64,000 nucleotides of DNA, taken from Bradysia coprophila. Taxonomy: Eukaryota > Arthropoda > Insecta > Diptera > Sciaridae. Location: the NCBI RefSeq assembly GCF_014529535.1, contig NW_023503305.1, positions 778,069 to 842,068 on the forward strand. Direction: 5' to 3'. Positions 15,301-28,100 of the stretch are shown piece by piece. How positions within the stretch are numbered: the first letter of the stretch is position 1; each line of letters opens with the position of its first letter. Made by a program: the position numbers and the translations under genes. The notes under the pieces are model-generated. The model was not told where the DNA came from and did not search any database. It saw only the letters and a program-made list of their open reading frames with translations.

Positions 15301-16510
15301 TATCTCATAGATTTTCCTTCTGTTCGACGACATTGGATTAGTATGTTTTTGTGTCTTATCATTAAAAAATTATAAAATTTTGGATTAAATAATTGTATTG
15401 GCGGGATAGCTCAGTAAAACGACAATATTAAATTTTTCGCCGACATATTTAGTGTTTAGTTCAAGCAACACATCATCGGGGGTGTAACAAAAACAATTCC
15501 AATTTTAAATTAAAATCAATAGAAATTTACCAATTTACTAAACTATCCCGACAACAGAGTTATTAATTGTTAAATTGTTCACTCATATGGAAATTTTAGA
15601 TTAAAATTAATTTAAAAAACATTTGCGCTCCAATGGTTTTCTAAACTAATATTTTAGGGCATAAGTTTTTGTTATTGCAATTTAAAGCATTGCGGTAAAA
15701 TTACCTACATAGTAAATAGTTAAGGTTAAATTACCAAAGCCTTAGATATAATATGAAAATTAAAAATGTAAGAAAAATTTCGCACAATGCACTCTCGTTT
15801 AAACTTTTCGTGTTATTATTTAAATGCACTTATTTCTCACATATACAGCCACTTTTGTTATTTAATTATTCGAGGTATGTGCCAGGGAGGTGTCCTTAAA
15901 AGGTGTCTGTGAAGATAATACCGAAGCAATATTTTATATGTTTAAAAAAGGCATCGTATTAAACCAAGCAGTGCCTACTTTTGGAAAATTTGTTGGCTTT
16001 AAAATATGCTAAAAAAAAGAAGATAACAAAATTTACCAATTTTTTTTTTCAAAATTGGGAAAAATCTTCGAAAATTTAGCAAATCAATTTTCCAAGAATA
16101 GACCTAAAAAAATAGTTCTGAAAATAGTCCAGCTTGATATCAAAGATTATCAAGAAAATTAATTAATGACCCTAACATTTGATAAGGTTTTTCTACCTTA
16201 CATTTGGTAAAGAATGAAACTTATGAGGTCGTTCTAGCTCTTACGTGTAATAGGGAAATAGGGATAAAACTTTAAAAATTACAAGTTGAATCTACATAAT
16301 AGACAGTTTACGCAAATGACGTATAATTTATTAGTCAATTTATAAGTTGGAAATTACAGGTCACATCTTTATGTAAGAAGTTCTGGAAGGTTACTTATAA
16401 TTTCCATAATTATACGACATTGGCGCAAACAATACCTATAATTTTAAGCTTTTACGTTTCCAAAATTACTGTTTTGCACACGTAAAAAAAGAAATTTCGC
16501 ATCTAAGCTG
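6383..16510. other. long AT-rich stretch without a supported gene
   Basis: No exon with codon bias, splice signals and a recognisable domain was found on either strand. Open frames stay at or under 99 codons. Small palindromes occur at 12091-12148 (TTAAAGTG ... CACTTTAA) and near 13720 (ACAGTGTAGA ... TCTACACTGT). A hairpin-family end is listed separately at 14525. It may hold distal regulatory DNA or introns of genes outside the window, but nothing in the sequence shows this. Confidence 0.5.
14525..14579 (+). repeat. truncated right half of the constant-end hairpin family
   Basis: The segment ends CTAAATAACTATT, the right terminus seen in at least five other copies in this window. Just before it, TGCGAGAAAATACCTTGG resembles the right arm of the complete copy at 59876-60018 with a small internal deletion. 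No matching left arm is present, so this is a decayed or partial copy. Confidence 0.4.
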
Positions 16511-16709
16511 TAGGGGATAATGCTCGAACAGGCACTTTAGGCACACTGGAAAGTGCTAAGGGAGTCGAGGAATACCTCCAAATAAATTTCTAAAAATCAA
16601 AAATTTGACTTTTGATTTTTAGAAATTTATTTGGAGGTATTCCTCGACTCCTTTAGCACTTTCCGGTGTGCCTAAAGTTGACAAGTCACAATAACCGGCA
16701 ACGTGTTAA
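16511..16709. mobile_element. foldback MITE, copy 1 of a two-copy family
   Basis: A near-perfect hairpin. The left arm contains GGCACTTTAGGCACACTGG and the right arm its complement. The apex is an A/T-rich GATTTTTAGAAATTTATTT-type sequence. The right end is ACGTGTTAA. A second copy with the same arms lies at 29807-30011, which makes this a genuine interspersed family. The left terminal TTAACAC seen in copy 2 is missing here. No coding capacity. Confidence 0.75.
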
Positions 16710-19700
16710 AATAACATGAACGAAATGAGATAAATCAGCGAGAGGTAGGATACGAAAATAGCACTGTTTCTCAATATTATCGTTGAAGAAGTGTTGTTAA
16801 AGCAATAAATTTTGTTGGTAACGATCGGTAATTGTTTAATTGAAAACTTGAAAGCTTATGTAATTAAACTATTACTGATTGTTAAAAAGTGCTTGAAGTG
16901 GAAAGGATCTACAAAAACAGTAAAAGGATTCGTTTGAACCTGCTGTCAAAGAAATCACACCGATTTTCCTTATTTCATGCATGATATGCCCTTATCTAGA
17001 AACAATAGAAAAACAATTTCTTATAGGTCTGAGGTTACCCATACTTCACCACAGTTTTCCAATGATATTTCCATCGCCACCGGCACTGTAGAAATGTAGT
17101 ATAGTCAAGTCGAGATAGCTTTCCAAAATAACTTCGAATGACTGTAAATTTACCAATTTGTACAGTGTTAAGGCTACACGTTCGTTTGACTGCTAATAAA
17201 AGATTAAGTAAACTCAATCTCGGTTCACTTACCAGTAATTATTAATTTCTTATTTTTTTCTAATTCAAATCTTTAAGAATATATTTACCCGGACGGCTGA
17301 AGCTGAGTCGGCATTTCTCAATTCTCGATTCAATCGGCCTGTACACTTCAAAATCAAATCTTATGTAAGTCCAACGAACAACTTTATTGCCGTTGTAGCT
17401 AAAAAAGTGAAAGAATCCTTCTCTTCTCATCCTTAGGGAAATCAAAATTGATTGAAATCCTATTTTGAGTATTTAAATCAGAAAACACACCAGGTTATCA
17501 AAATAACTTATTTGGGAGTATCAGTTTAAATTAATTCCCCTGACACAGATACTTAAAAGCTCATCCATTCACTTAACAAAAGAAACGTGTGAAGTCTTAG
17601 GTCCATATATGTACAGACACTCTATAAAAGGTTTCTATTAACAGAATATATTTCATTGTGCTACCAGCTATATACTTCTCCAAAACGTGTCATTAAAATC
17701 AAATGAAAAACTATTTAAATTATACGTAACGGTTTGAGCAATATGCTCAGACTATGATAAACAGGACTAAATTCGTCACTACCAATTAGTCCTTCATCTA
17801 CACTACTCGATTCCACTTTTAACACAAGACACCGTGTTCTTAATTCGCAGATGAGCTGTTTTGTGTGTACATTGTACTTGCTAATTGTTAGGTAGCTAAA
17901 TAACTCACGATAATTAAAACTAGAAGTCATATTTATAAGTTTGGTATTACATAATTTACATTCAGCAGCCATAGTTATTGAACGCATTTTCAAAGTTCAA
18001 AGGATCCATTTTCCAGCTGACCCAAAGGTTTCCAACAAAAAATTACCATAATTTCCAGCAGAAAATTGGCATCATTAAATAAATATTAGGTATTTGTCGT
18101 GCTTATGCTCTTCGTGTGTCTTTTAAGCATGTCACCTTTCTGTGTACAATTGTGTATATGCTATGAAACAATTCAATCACAAGAAAATCATTTTTGTTGA
18201 ATAAAGTTGATATATCTAATATCAATCGTCTATAGTTTTTGATTACAATTTCACAAGAATCCCATTTTTACAGAGAAATGTTGACCTCATTGAGGATGAT
18301 CCGTCGGTACATAGTTTTAACTGGAATTTTTCTTAAATTTGTCAATAGAAAAAGGGAATTTTTAGATACAGAGTCCATAACTCTCCGTAGAAAATCAACA
18401 TTAGAGCCAAAAAAGGAATCTAACCAACAACGTTCTTCGGTACTATAAATAGAGTACTGAAACTGAACAGTGTATCAAACAAACTTTGGCACTGTAAAAC
18501 AATTTGGAAAGTCTTTTCATGCAAAGTACTTGCAAAGTTTGCTTGAAGTGCTACTGAAAAATAAAATTGCTGTTGGTAGGAATGGCGCGTCTGACATGCA
18601 AGACTTTCAAGATTTTGACACTAGGCCTTCCCTTGTTAGGGCATCCTTGCGCTCAAAAATAAAAATGTCATAACAATATATCAAACTATAGGTAGCATAA
18701 CAATATTGCACATATTATAGATTTGATGACCTATTCTCAAAAGTTCATAAGTTTATTCGTATAACAAACATTACTTCAATTGCAACTATGGTAATAAGCT
18801 GCAGGGACATATTCATAAATCCATGGTGTAATGAGAAAATTCAATAGAAAATACCAATATTCCAATCACAGGTACTCCCTCACCTGCGGCGACCTATTGT
18901 TGACGTCTTTGTCAATCGTCCTTTTATTTCTTATGCGAATTACCACTAGGATGACTGTTCTATTTATAGCTATGAATTTTACATTTTTTCTAGAAAGCTA
19001 ATAAAATTCCAATAATGTCAATTCAGATGGGTCGAACAGACCTTTTCGAGTGATAACAAACAAGTGAACTTTTCCAATTGCTTCCTCAATGAAAAACATG
19101 TAAACACTCAACTTATAAACATGTTGCTGGACCCTGAGCATTAACATCATCATCGGTAAAATTTGATATCGATACACTGAAATATATATACCGATTGATT
19201 CCCAATACACTGTGTAAATACAGGGAAATAAACGGATACGGCCTACATAATGTTTAAATGTTAAGTTTGTTCAATTTTCAAAACAAATTTCTGTACGAAA
19301 TCTATGTTGTTATACAAACGAAGACCGGAAGTTGGTGCTACGTTATTACGATTCGATTGAATATATTCTTAACTAGGATTCGCCGGATGTTCTGGATGAA
19401 TTTTGCTTTTGTTTAAATAGTTGACAGAATTAAATAATTTTCCTCCCAGCAGACTGGGACATATTGTGGAATATTGTCTTCTTAGTTGTTTGGATTAGAA
19501 TTCAAAGTCGAGAAATAAGGGAATTCCGTCAGAAAATTGAATTCATCATTAGATTTTATTTTCCGTCGGTTTCGTTTATTTTTTTCGTTCTATTCGTTCT
19601 ACAGTCCAGGTACATGTGTAATTCCGTGTGCCGTAAGTTCTTTGAGATTTTTCTTTTTTCTATGTGACAAACACCACGAAAAGTTATGGAACAATTTTTT

Positions 19701-21646
19701 TTTCAGAAAATGGAAAATCGTTTTTCCGGCCGGAAAAGCCAATCATATGAAAACCTTCAAAGTTGAATATCTCCCAAAAAACAATATCTTTTTGAAAAAT
19801 TTCTCCTGTTCTGAAAAGTGTGGCTCATTGCCCATACTTCATGGAAGAACTATTTTTTGGAGGAGTCGGAATGGAGCTGGTATTGGGATTACCCCAAAAT
19901 GTGTCCCGGAAAATTCATCAACTTTGAAGCCATTTTCCCTGGCCATTTCCAATTTATTTTTCATAAAATTGGTGTCATTCGAAAGCTACTTTCAAGTACT
20001 TCTGATTTCAGCCGGCTGGCCATGATCCATGTTCATGTCCATGTCTTCCCTATCCTAGAACTATAGAAATACAGAGAATTCTGCCAAATTTTCTGGTTTC
20101 CTCCTGGTTTTTTCTTATGAACTGGCATGCTGTTACCTTAACCGTTGACAGAATTCAAAAGATTTTACATTACCTACCGTCAGCTTTTCTATACTTCGGT
20201 TCGGTGTAGCAGACAAAATAGTTATTGTTATTTGGTCAACGAGGGAAAAAGTTAAAAATTTTGAGGATGTTGTTTGTGGCCAGAGTGTAGCGACAAATCA
20301 CCAGAGAAGTGCAATTTCTAACTTTTTCTACCTAGGTAGACACATCGTTTTTTACAACAAATCCTTTCGAGGGGAGAAAATGACGAAAAATGTTATTCTT
20401 CATCAACCTAAAACCTTTGGTATAGACCCAGTATTTCGAGTCCTACGAATTTTCAGAAGAGCTTCGCTTACAACATTTTATTCTGTTGATTTCGGCAAGT
20501 TTTAATAGATTATTTTCTTCATTGACAAACTGTGATCCCTTCTGTCTGTAAGATAATTCCTAATACACTCTGGCCTGTGCGAAACAGTCGACAAATGACA
20601 ATGGCAAAAGACAATAATTAGTTATCCCGAAAATTTATTTATGAAACTCCATCTCGTAAAAGGGTGTTAATTAAGTTACGGTGTACGTGCTTAAAATTTT
20701 TGTTTGCATTTTTTTGTTGTTGTGTGTGTGTGTGGGACGAAATGGTGTTTTCTTTCAATGTTCAGCGACAATACTTTTCTGTATCTTATCTTATATGATA
20801 AATAATGCTAATTAAAATCAAGAAAAGAAAAACTTTTCCATACATCTGAATGATCTTTAATTGCAATTCGTACCTTTTTGCGATTTTCTTTTTCTTCGAA
20901 TCTACCAAATATATATATATAATCAAGGAACTTAATGGATATTACAATTAGATTCATGTTTATTTCTTTGTTTTAATGTGACATCGGATATAATTTAGAA
21001 TCGCTGATTTTGTTTTTTACTTGTTTTTGTTTGTTATTCATAGGTTGCGACTGCGATAATATCGTCAGGTATCATATTTTCGCGAACGTTTGATGTTGTA
21101 ATTAATGGTTTTTGTGTTGCTGCTTTTTTCGCCCACTTTAGTTTCCATCTGTGTTAGGGTGTGGAGATTTAATTTTTTTAATTTTCGTTAACCTAGACTC
21201 CCTCGTTCCAAAGCGATTTTTTAAAAGTGAAATGATAATTGCATTTTCGTTGTAATACATTTTTCCATCAGATTTTTGAAATATTTTTTCAATTAAACCT
21301 CATTTATTTGCCGTTATAATTAAATTTATTGTTATAAAGTTTAACTTTCAAAATAACCTTTCACAAGGGAAAAAAATATTTTCACATTCTTATCGAACAG
21401 TAGGTTTATGCAGTGAATATAAATAAGTTTGAGCTTTTAAAGAAGACTTGGACAGAAGACTTTTTTTGCGTTTACTTATCACAAATGTCATAAAACTTTA
21501 TAATTTCCGAAACTACAGAAGAACAAGAAACTCTTTGCTTAAAAAACTTTTTTTTTTATTTTAAATATTTCTCATTTCTAAAAAAAGTTTATCAACTTAA
21601 AGAACCAACGAGATTAGTAAATTTTGATTCATGCATGCACTCACAT
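16710..21646. other. AT-rich non-coding DNA with one unassigned open frame
   Basis: No supported gene. A 162-codon open frame on the + strand (19537-20025) is rich in Phe, Ser and Lys and matches no family I know. The DNA around 19700-20030 is less AT-rich than its surroundings and may be an old interspersed repeat rather than a gene. A short (TG)n run lies near 20723-20733. Confidence 0.45.
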
Positions 21647-22355
21647 CACAGTGGGGCTGAACAACTTTTTTTCGACAAGTCAATGTACATGAAATTTTAT
21701 TCATGATTATGAAAGGACGTCACCTCACGATTACTTTAAGCCCAAATTTAAAATATTTTATCGGGAGAGTTTCCAGAAAAATTTGTTTTCTTCCATAGCT
21801 GTATCTGTATCTGTACTTCGATGAGCTCTGGTGGGCGTCTATCTTCTCGTTCCAGCCTACGTTCATTATTTCGTCATAGGCTGATCTGTAACCATTCAAA
21901 ATATACCAAATCTGTCATAGGTTCCTAAAAAAATACAACTGTGGTGATACCCAATATGGAAAAATTAAAAATGTCTAATTCTACTCCGAATTTCAGCTTT
22001 TGCAATTTTTCATATAAATATTTCGAGAAAAGCGACATTGGCACATATTGGGTATCACACAGTTGTATTTTTTTAGGAACCTATGACAAATTTGGTATAT
22101 TTTGAATGGTTACAGATCAGCCTATGACGAAATAATGAACGTAGGCTGGAACGAGAAGATAGACGCCCACCAGAGCTCATCGAAGTACAGATACAGATAC
22201 AGCTATGGAAGAAAACAAATTTTTCTGGAAACTCTCCCGATAAAATATTTTAAATTTGGGCTTAAAGTAATCGTGAGGTGACGTCCTTTCATAATCATGA
22301 ATAAAATTTCATGTACATTGACTTGTCGAAAAAAAAGTTGTTCAGCCCCACTGTG
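21647..22355. mobile_element. 709-bp long-palindrome element with ~310-bp arms
   Basis: The left end CACAGTGGGGCTGAAC is matched by GTTCAGCCCCACTGTG at the right end. Complementarity continues almost without mismatch for about 310 bp on each side of a spacer at roughly 21960-22040. There is no transposase. ACAT occurs on both outer flanks and could be a 4-bp target duplication. If the terminus is read as CAGTGGGG (21649-22353), it resembles hAT-type ends with a degenerate 8-bp flank. Near-identity of the arms implies recent formation or gene conversion. Confidence 0.75.
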
Positions 22356-22607
22356 ACATGTGTTGTGTGCTTCAACTCACACCAAGGAAACATGACTGAT
22401 TTTCTTAACGAAAAAATGCAAAGCTATTGAGGGATTTTTTTGAAAAACAGAATCTTGAAATCGGATGCATTTTCCATTGGACTTTTTTATATGTGCCTGA
22501 ATTGGTATTGGTCCCTAGAACCTAAAGCCACTTTCAAAAAAATTCTTCGAATCTTGTGTGGCTGGTGGGAGGTGATCGAACACTGAAAACATGCACTTTA
22601 CTTACAA

Positions 22608-22889
22608 AAATTTCTCCAGTTACACGAGCCGTACAGGGTCGTGTGGGGTGTCATTAGAATGGTAATTGCATGTACATATATGGGAAAAATAGGTTCTTGT
22701 TAGGTTTAAAATTCATCCACACTGTGGCATCTACGATGAGTTATGTGAAGTTGAAATGTTTAAGTGCTTATATTGCATCGAAGATGCTACCAAACGTCTG
22801 TAAGCTCTATTTTTTCTAAAAGAACATGCAATTACCTTTCAAATGACACCCTACACGACCATGTACGTTTCGTGTACCTCGAGAAATTT
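22608..22889. repeat. inverted-repeat element, ~65-bp imperfect arms
   Basis: AAATTTCTCCAGTTACACGA and GGTGTCATT on the left are mirrored by AATGACACC and TCGTGTACCTCGAGAAATTT on the right, with several mismatches. The ~150-bp centre has no coding content. Probably an older MITE; true ends may lie slightly outside. Confidence 0.5.
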
Positions 22890-23143
22890 CTATTACAACA
22901 TATGAAAAAAACACAATTTTATATTTTTAAAGTTGAAATGAAAATCCACAAAACTCACATCAAATTTATACAACAATCGGCAATGTTATAACACGGCTCC
23001 GATTATGCCTTTGTTATTGTTTGTGTGTGTTAGTAAACGAAAGTTCTAAACTGTTCTAAAAAACTTACAGCCTACTGACAGTCTTTTTTCATGCCTTGGG
23101 CAAAAATTACGGAATTTTTCTCGTAATTTGGGCCCTCGGCATG

Positions 23144-23275
23144 AAAAGTTGTATACGCATCTGTTGTGGACGGTTTATTTTAGGCACTTTCGCTAGTCGC
23201 CCTCACTTCGTTCGGGCTACAACTCGCGAAATTGCCTAAAATATACCGTCCACAACAGATACGTAAATAACTATT
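23144..23275 (+). mobile_element. constant-end hairpin family, complete copy
   Basis: It starts AAAAGTTGTATACG and ends ACGTAAATAACTATT. Between the ends are ~38-bp arms (CATCTGTTGTGGACGG and complement) with few mismatches, and a GC-rich loop holding CTCACTTCGTTCGGG. The termini match other copies at 30065, 59876, 28693 and 31674, but the arms are not shared with them. A single diverged right arm of this type occurs alone at 42013-42049. Immediately upstream is another small hairpin (23091-23143, CATGCC ... GGCATG). Confidence 0.65.
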
Positions 23276-23324
23276 GAATATTGAAAAACATTGAGAAGAA
23301 AGTCGCACAAAATTATCAAAATGC

Positions 23325-24530
23325 TTTTTTTTGATACCAACATTGAAAAATGATACTTTCGCCCCGCATATGAGGGGCGAAAGTAAAAAAATGCATCCCA
23401 CGGGGAGAAAGTACTTAACGAAGAGCGTACGCAACTGAACGAACAGCGAAAGTGACTGACGTCACAGAAAATGAGAGAAATGAGTCGAGTTGTCAACAAA
23501 ATCCGCTCATATTATGCAGAATACTTTGATCAAAATTGTAAAACACTGTGCGCCAGTGTTCTTATTGAAATTAGCATACAAAGTTGATACTTTTTGTAAC
23601 TGAATGATTTGTTAGTTATATCTTAATTTTTGTGTGTGTTATTGTTGTGATGGCTAAATTATTAAATTTTTCATATACCAGGGGGCTGCCGCCCCCTGAA
23701 CCCCCGCATTTTCTGGCTAAATGCCTCTTTTTTTTCAACATTTTGTTGCGATGTTTGCGATACGTATCAATTTTCAATGTTGGTATCAAAAAAAATAGTA
23801 TGAACGACTCGGGGCAAAAGTAAAAAAATTCAACCTGTGCGATTAGAGCCCTTGCCTTCGGCGCGGGCTCCAACTCTCGCACACGGTTGAATTTTTTTAC
23901 TTTCGCCCCTTGTCATTCAATGTACTATTTTTTGATACCAACATTGAAAAATGATACTTTCGCCCCGCATATGAGGGGCGAAAGTAAAAAAATGCATCCC
24001 ACGGGGAGAAAGTACTTAACGAAGAGCGAACGCAACTGAACGAACAGCGAAAGTGACTGACGTCACAGAAAATGAGAGAAATGAGTCGAGTTGTCAACAA
24101 AATCCGCTCATATTATGCAGAATACTTTGATCAAAATTGTAAAACACTGTGCGCCAGTGTTCTTATTGAAATTAGCATACAAAGTTGATACTTTTTGTTA
24201 CTGAATGATTTGTTAGTTATATCTTAATTTTTGTGTGTGTTATTGTTGTGATGGCTAAATTATTAAATTTTTCATATACCAGGGGGCTGCCGCCCCCTGG
24301 ACCCCCGCATTTTCTGGCTAAATGCCTATTTATTTCAACATTTTGTTGCGATGTTTGCGATACGTATCAATTTTCAATGTTGGTATCAAAAAAAATAGTA
24401 TGAACGACTCGGGGCAAAAGTAAAAAAATTCAACCTGTGCGATTAGAGCCCTTGCCTTCGGCGCGGGCTCCAACTCTCGCACACGGTTGAATTTTTTTAC
24501 TTTCGCCCCTTGTCATTCAATGTACTATTT
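23325..24530. repeat. two tandem ~601-bp units, each a TIR element plus a GC-cored hairpin
   Basis: Each unit has two parts. The first (23325-23795 and 23928-24398) is bounded by TTTTTTTGATACCAACATTG and its complement. It contains a short GGGGCGAAAGTAAAAAAATG motif and a G/C-rich palindrome (AGGGGGCTGCCGCCCCCT). The second (about 23796-23929 and 24399-24530) is a hairpin starting AGTATGAACGACTCGGGGC, with a GCCTTCGGC-type apex and ending TGTACTATT. The copies are nearly identical. Short open frames inside are repeat sequence, not genes. Confidence 0.75.
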
Positions 24531-25130
24531 AAATATATTATCGTAAAAGAAATTCTGTAAACGGAGAATTGTTCTATTTTGTGTACTAGAATGTATATAA
24601 ATTATAAAAATTTTGTCTGTTTCCCGACTAATTTCCTAGTTATCTCACTAGTTAAATGTAATAGGAGAAACCTCGGTTAAATTTTCTGATTAGGTTGCAG
24701 TAAGAACGGAAGTTGCCTAAAACAGGACAGCGTAGCAATGACATTCTGATTACAGAACGTAGAATATGGACAATGTGTCCTGTCTTTTTACTTTTTACTC
24801 ACACTCTGAAAAACACTTCAAGAACAATTCTGAACAAATTTGATGATAACCAACCGGTAACAGAACACTATATTTACATGGACCGGACTTGCCACACTAA
24901 AGCTAAAGAGCCGCTGTCTATTTTTGTCGCTCAAAATTTCAAAAATCAATCTACGGGCTGCTCTTGACTGTATTGCCTGTGGCTCTACTTGGACAACAAA
25001 AATGTTTTTAGAATTTTAATAGTCAGAACGATCCGATTTTCTTTAGTCTCTTAGAAAATGCCTTCATAGCCATTTAAACCTCAGAGTCTGAGCTTTATTT
25101 ATTTTTTAATCTATTCTAGGATATCTAACC
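24531..25130 (+). other. NPF upstream region with a probable 5'UTR splice acceptor
   Basis: Directly before the NPF start codon, a pyrimidine-rich tract ends in TAATCTATTCTAG at 25119, followed by 11 bases and ATG at 25131. This looks like the 3' end of a 5'UTR intron. The non-coding first exon was not located. A TATATAAAT at about 24593 is a possible TATA-like site but is not evidence by itself. Confidence 0.4.
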
Positions 25131-28100
25131 ATGCAGTCCATTCTACCTATGCGTGTTCTGATTGCAATATTTTTCTTACTCACGCTAACACATGCATCGA
25201 ATTCTTGGCAGCGACCTCAACGCAATGATGAATCTTCAGTTGCTGATGCAGTTAAATATCTACAAGAATTGGACAATTATTATTCGCATTTATCACGTCC
25301 AAGGTAAATTTTTTATGACAAAAATTTCATTTTGCTTTTTTTTTGTTGACGGAAATTCCAATGAGTGATGCATTGGAGGCTGTGTTGTATGTGTAACAAC
25401 GTTTATCGTAACATACGGTATAATATTATTAATTGTGAATTTTTGGAGAAGGGAAAGCATAACCAGTTAAATGCGATCGGTGGATAAAATGTCTTAAAAA
25501 TTAAATGACAACAGCAACGGAAACTTTTTTGAAGTACAAATTGTACGTACGCAAGTTAAACTCTCGATGAACTCTTTATTGTTGGAGGTTAATCGGAGAA
25601 ACAATTGTGGTCAATGTCTTCTATTTACCGACGTGAGATTAATTAATTACATTCAATCATGTTCGGATCTACGCAATACATTCAATGATATATACTTAGG
25701 AAAGACCTTAAGATGCTTTAATATTTTATTTGTACTTTTGAATCAAAATTTATTCTCCTGTAGACACAACGTGAAAGCTTTTGTATGTAAGTTCGACGAC
25801 GAAAAAAATGATGAGGAAAGTTTTTACCAAAATCGAACGTAACATTATATAACTAGGGTAAGACTACCAAATGCGAGCCGCTGGTTTAATTCGAGCCCTC
25901 TATTGTCTTTTTGTTCCAACAATGAACAAAGGAAAAGACAGTAGATAGTGCATATTTCTGCAGGGGCTCGTATTTGGTAGTCTTACCCTATTTATGATTC
26001 ATTTGAAACACAGTGATGCTCGAGGTGATGTTGTATGTATAATTGTCGTGGAGAAGAATATCTTAATTTCAGTCTAACTTTAAGTGGGCGAATGTTTACT
26101 TGATCACGAAAAAGCTCTCAGACTTTATAGAGTTACGGTGAGCAGCATTGAATGATTCGGTTTAAAAATCGAATTTTAAAACATATAACGATCTAAGACA
26201 CAATTTGGATTGGATCGCGTGATTTTGGATATCTTTTTGAAATATTGAAATCAACGATGTTATGAGCAGTGGGCTAGATAAATACAGCTTACCTTTCGCA
26301 GCATATAACTATGTTATTCCTTGATGCAACGATCTACTTTTTTCGCCGCATTACAACGCATTTGTAATCTTTTACTTCAGTTGTTCAAAGTATTTTAGAT
26401 ATCAAATCTTTCACTTCATCTGTTTCAACGTATATGTTTGACTATAGAACCAATGGTTATTAGTAACGATACATTCGCGTTTTTTTCGTTGTTGTCGGTA
26501 ACACGTTTATAATATCGAGAGTCAAAAAACAATCTATATTTCTTCGCACATTAAGATAATCTCAAAATTTATTTATTAAACTGAATACAGTCACATTCTT
26601 CAAATTAAAGCAATGTCTTGAGATCATTTTATAAAAATCCGTAAACGCTCTGCGGCTGGTACAAATTTTTGTATAGATTCTGGTTCGGCAAAAAGCTAAC
26701 GATTGTGAAAATATTTTGAAATTTAGATTTATAGAATTTCACCACCTCCATTATTTACAGGGCAGTAAAAGTGCGACCAAAGCACATCCTGAAATTTCAC
26801 ATTTATTTTTTTACTTGTAAAGCAGATAAAATTCTAAAACGGTGACGGGAAAAATCTCCGAGTGTATTTTCGTTAAACAGGCGGAAATGTTGTATCACTG
26901 TGTTTTTACAAAATGTTACGTACAAAACAATATTATCGTCTCGAAAAACGATATTATCGGGCAGACTATATTATGGTCCCCGACTCGGAGATTTTTCCCT
27001 CACCCAACTTACCAATTATAAAAATAGAATCTAGATAGAATGCTGCACTGCAATTTAATTCTAATATAGCACCTAATATATTACTGCCGACAATGCTTCC
27101 CAGTCTTCCAAACATTAGTACTATACACACGGCCATTCCTCTGAATTTGGAAATAAAAATTGAAAATTGAAAAATGCGAGAGGATGTTCGTCTAAGACGA
27201 CTATAAATTGGGGGAAAGGGTTATGTACGAAAGAAAACGTTCGCTGGAATCATGTAAATGTCACAAGCGTTACATGTTCCATATATGCATGTACCTCAAA
27301 TGTGTTGGTATAAGATCAACAACTGCTCCATTGGTGACGGACACACAAATACCCGAGAGCATTATGTGAGTACAGAAAAATATAACGATGCTTAAAGGTT
27401 GTGTAATCCATTGCAATGCTAGGCCAGCGATTCCCGACCCGAGCAATCCAGTTACTGAATATAGAGAACAACTAAAAGTAATTTCATTCAATCGATTTTC
27501 TTCAAATTTTTGTTCATACCAAGAATGACTCCTCTTCCCAGTGATTTTATAAAAAGGGCATAGATCACATATCCGACTATATAAAATGCACCTAATGTTA
27601 TGCTGTCGACAAATGCCTTTGTGTTGACGGTATCATCGCAACCCTGAGAAAATAAATTGGTTTGCCAATTCGAAAGTTCTCGTGCAATGTTTCAAGTAAT
27701 TTGTTTTCGTTCGCATATAATTACCATGGTTGTTGTTAAATCGAATGTCGTAAAACGGAAACTGTCGTCCATTATTTCGCATACCGTCTGATCAACAGTT
27801 TCATTTTTAAATGATATTTGATTCTGTATGTGGGGAAACCATAGTCCCATACCAGCCGATCTGTATGATTAATCACTTGATAAATTTTTCCGTTAAATTT
27901 GATTTGTGATACTGACACAAAAAACACCCCAAACATAAGGAAACAACAGATGATAAAGTGGAATCTAAGCGGTTTTTTCAGCAATGGGGCTGTCTGCTTC
28001 CAGAACGAAACAATCAATGAAAATCTACCGTCAGTCGAGTGTACCCTTTCATAGTGAACTTTATCGAATTCGGGCTGTAAATGTTGAATCGAAAATTCTT

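Noticed and set aside
15399..15425. GGCGGGATAGCTCAGT resembles the 5' part of a tRNA
   Set aside because: No B box, T-arm or matching acceptor strand follows.
23236..24100. Minus-strand frames MLTTRLISLIFCDVSH... present twice
   Set aside because: They lie in both units of a non-coding tandem repeat; repetition reflects the unit, not a gene family.
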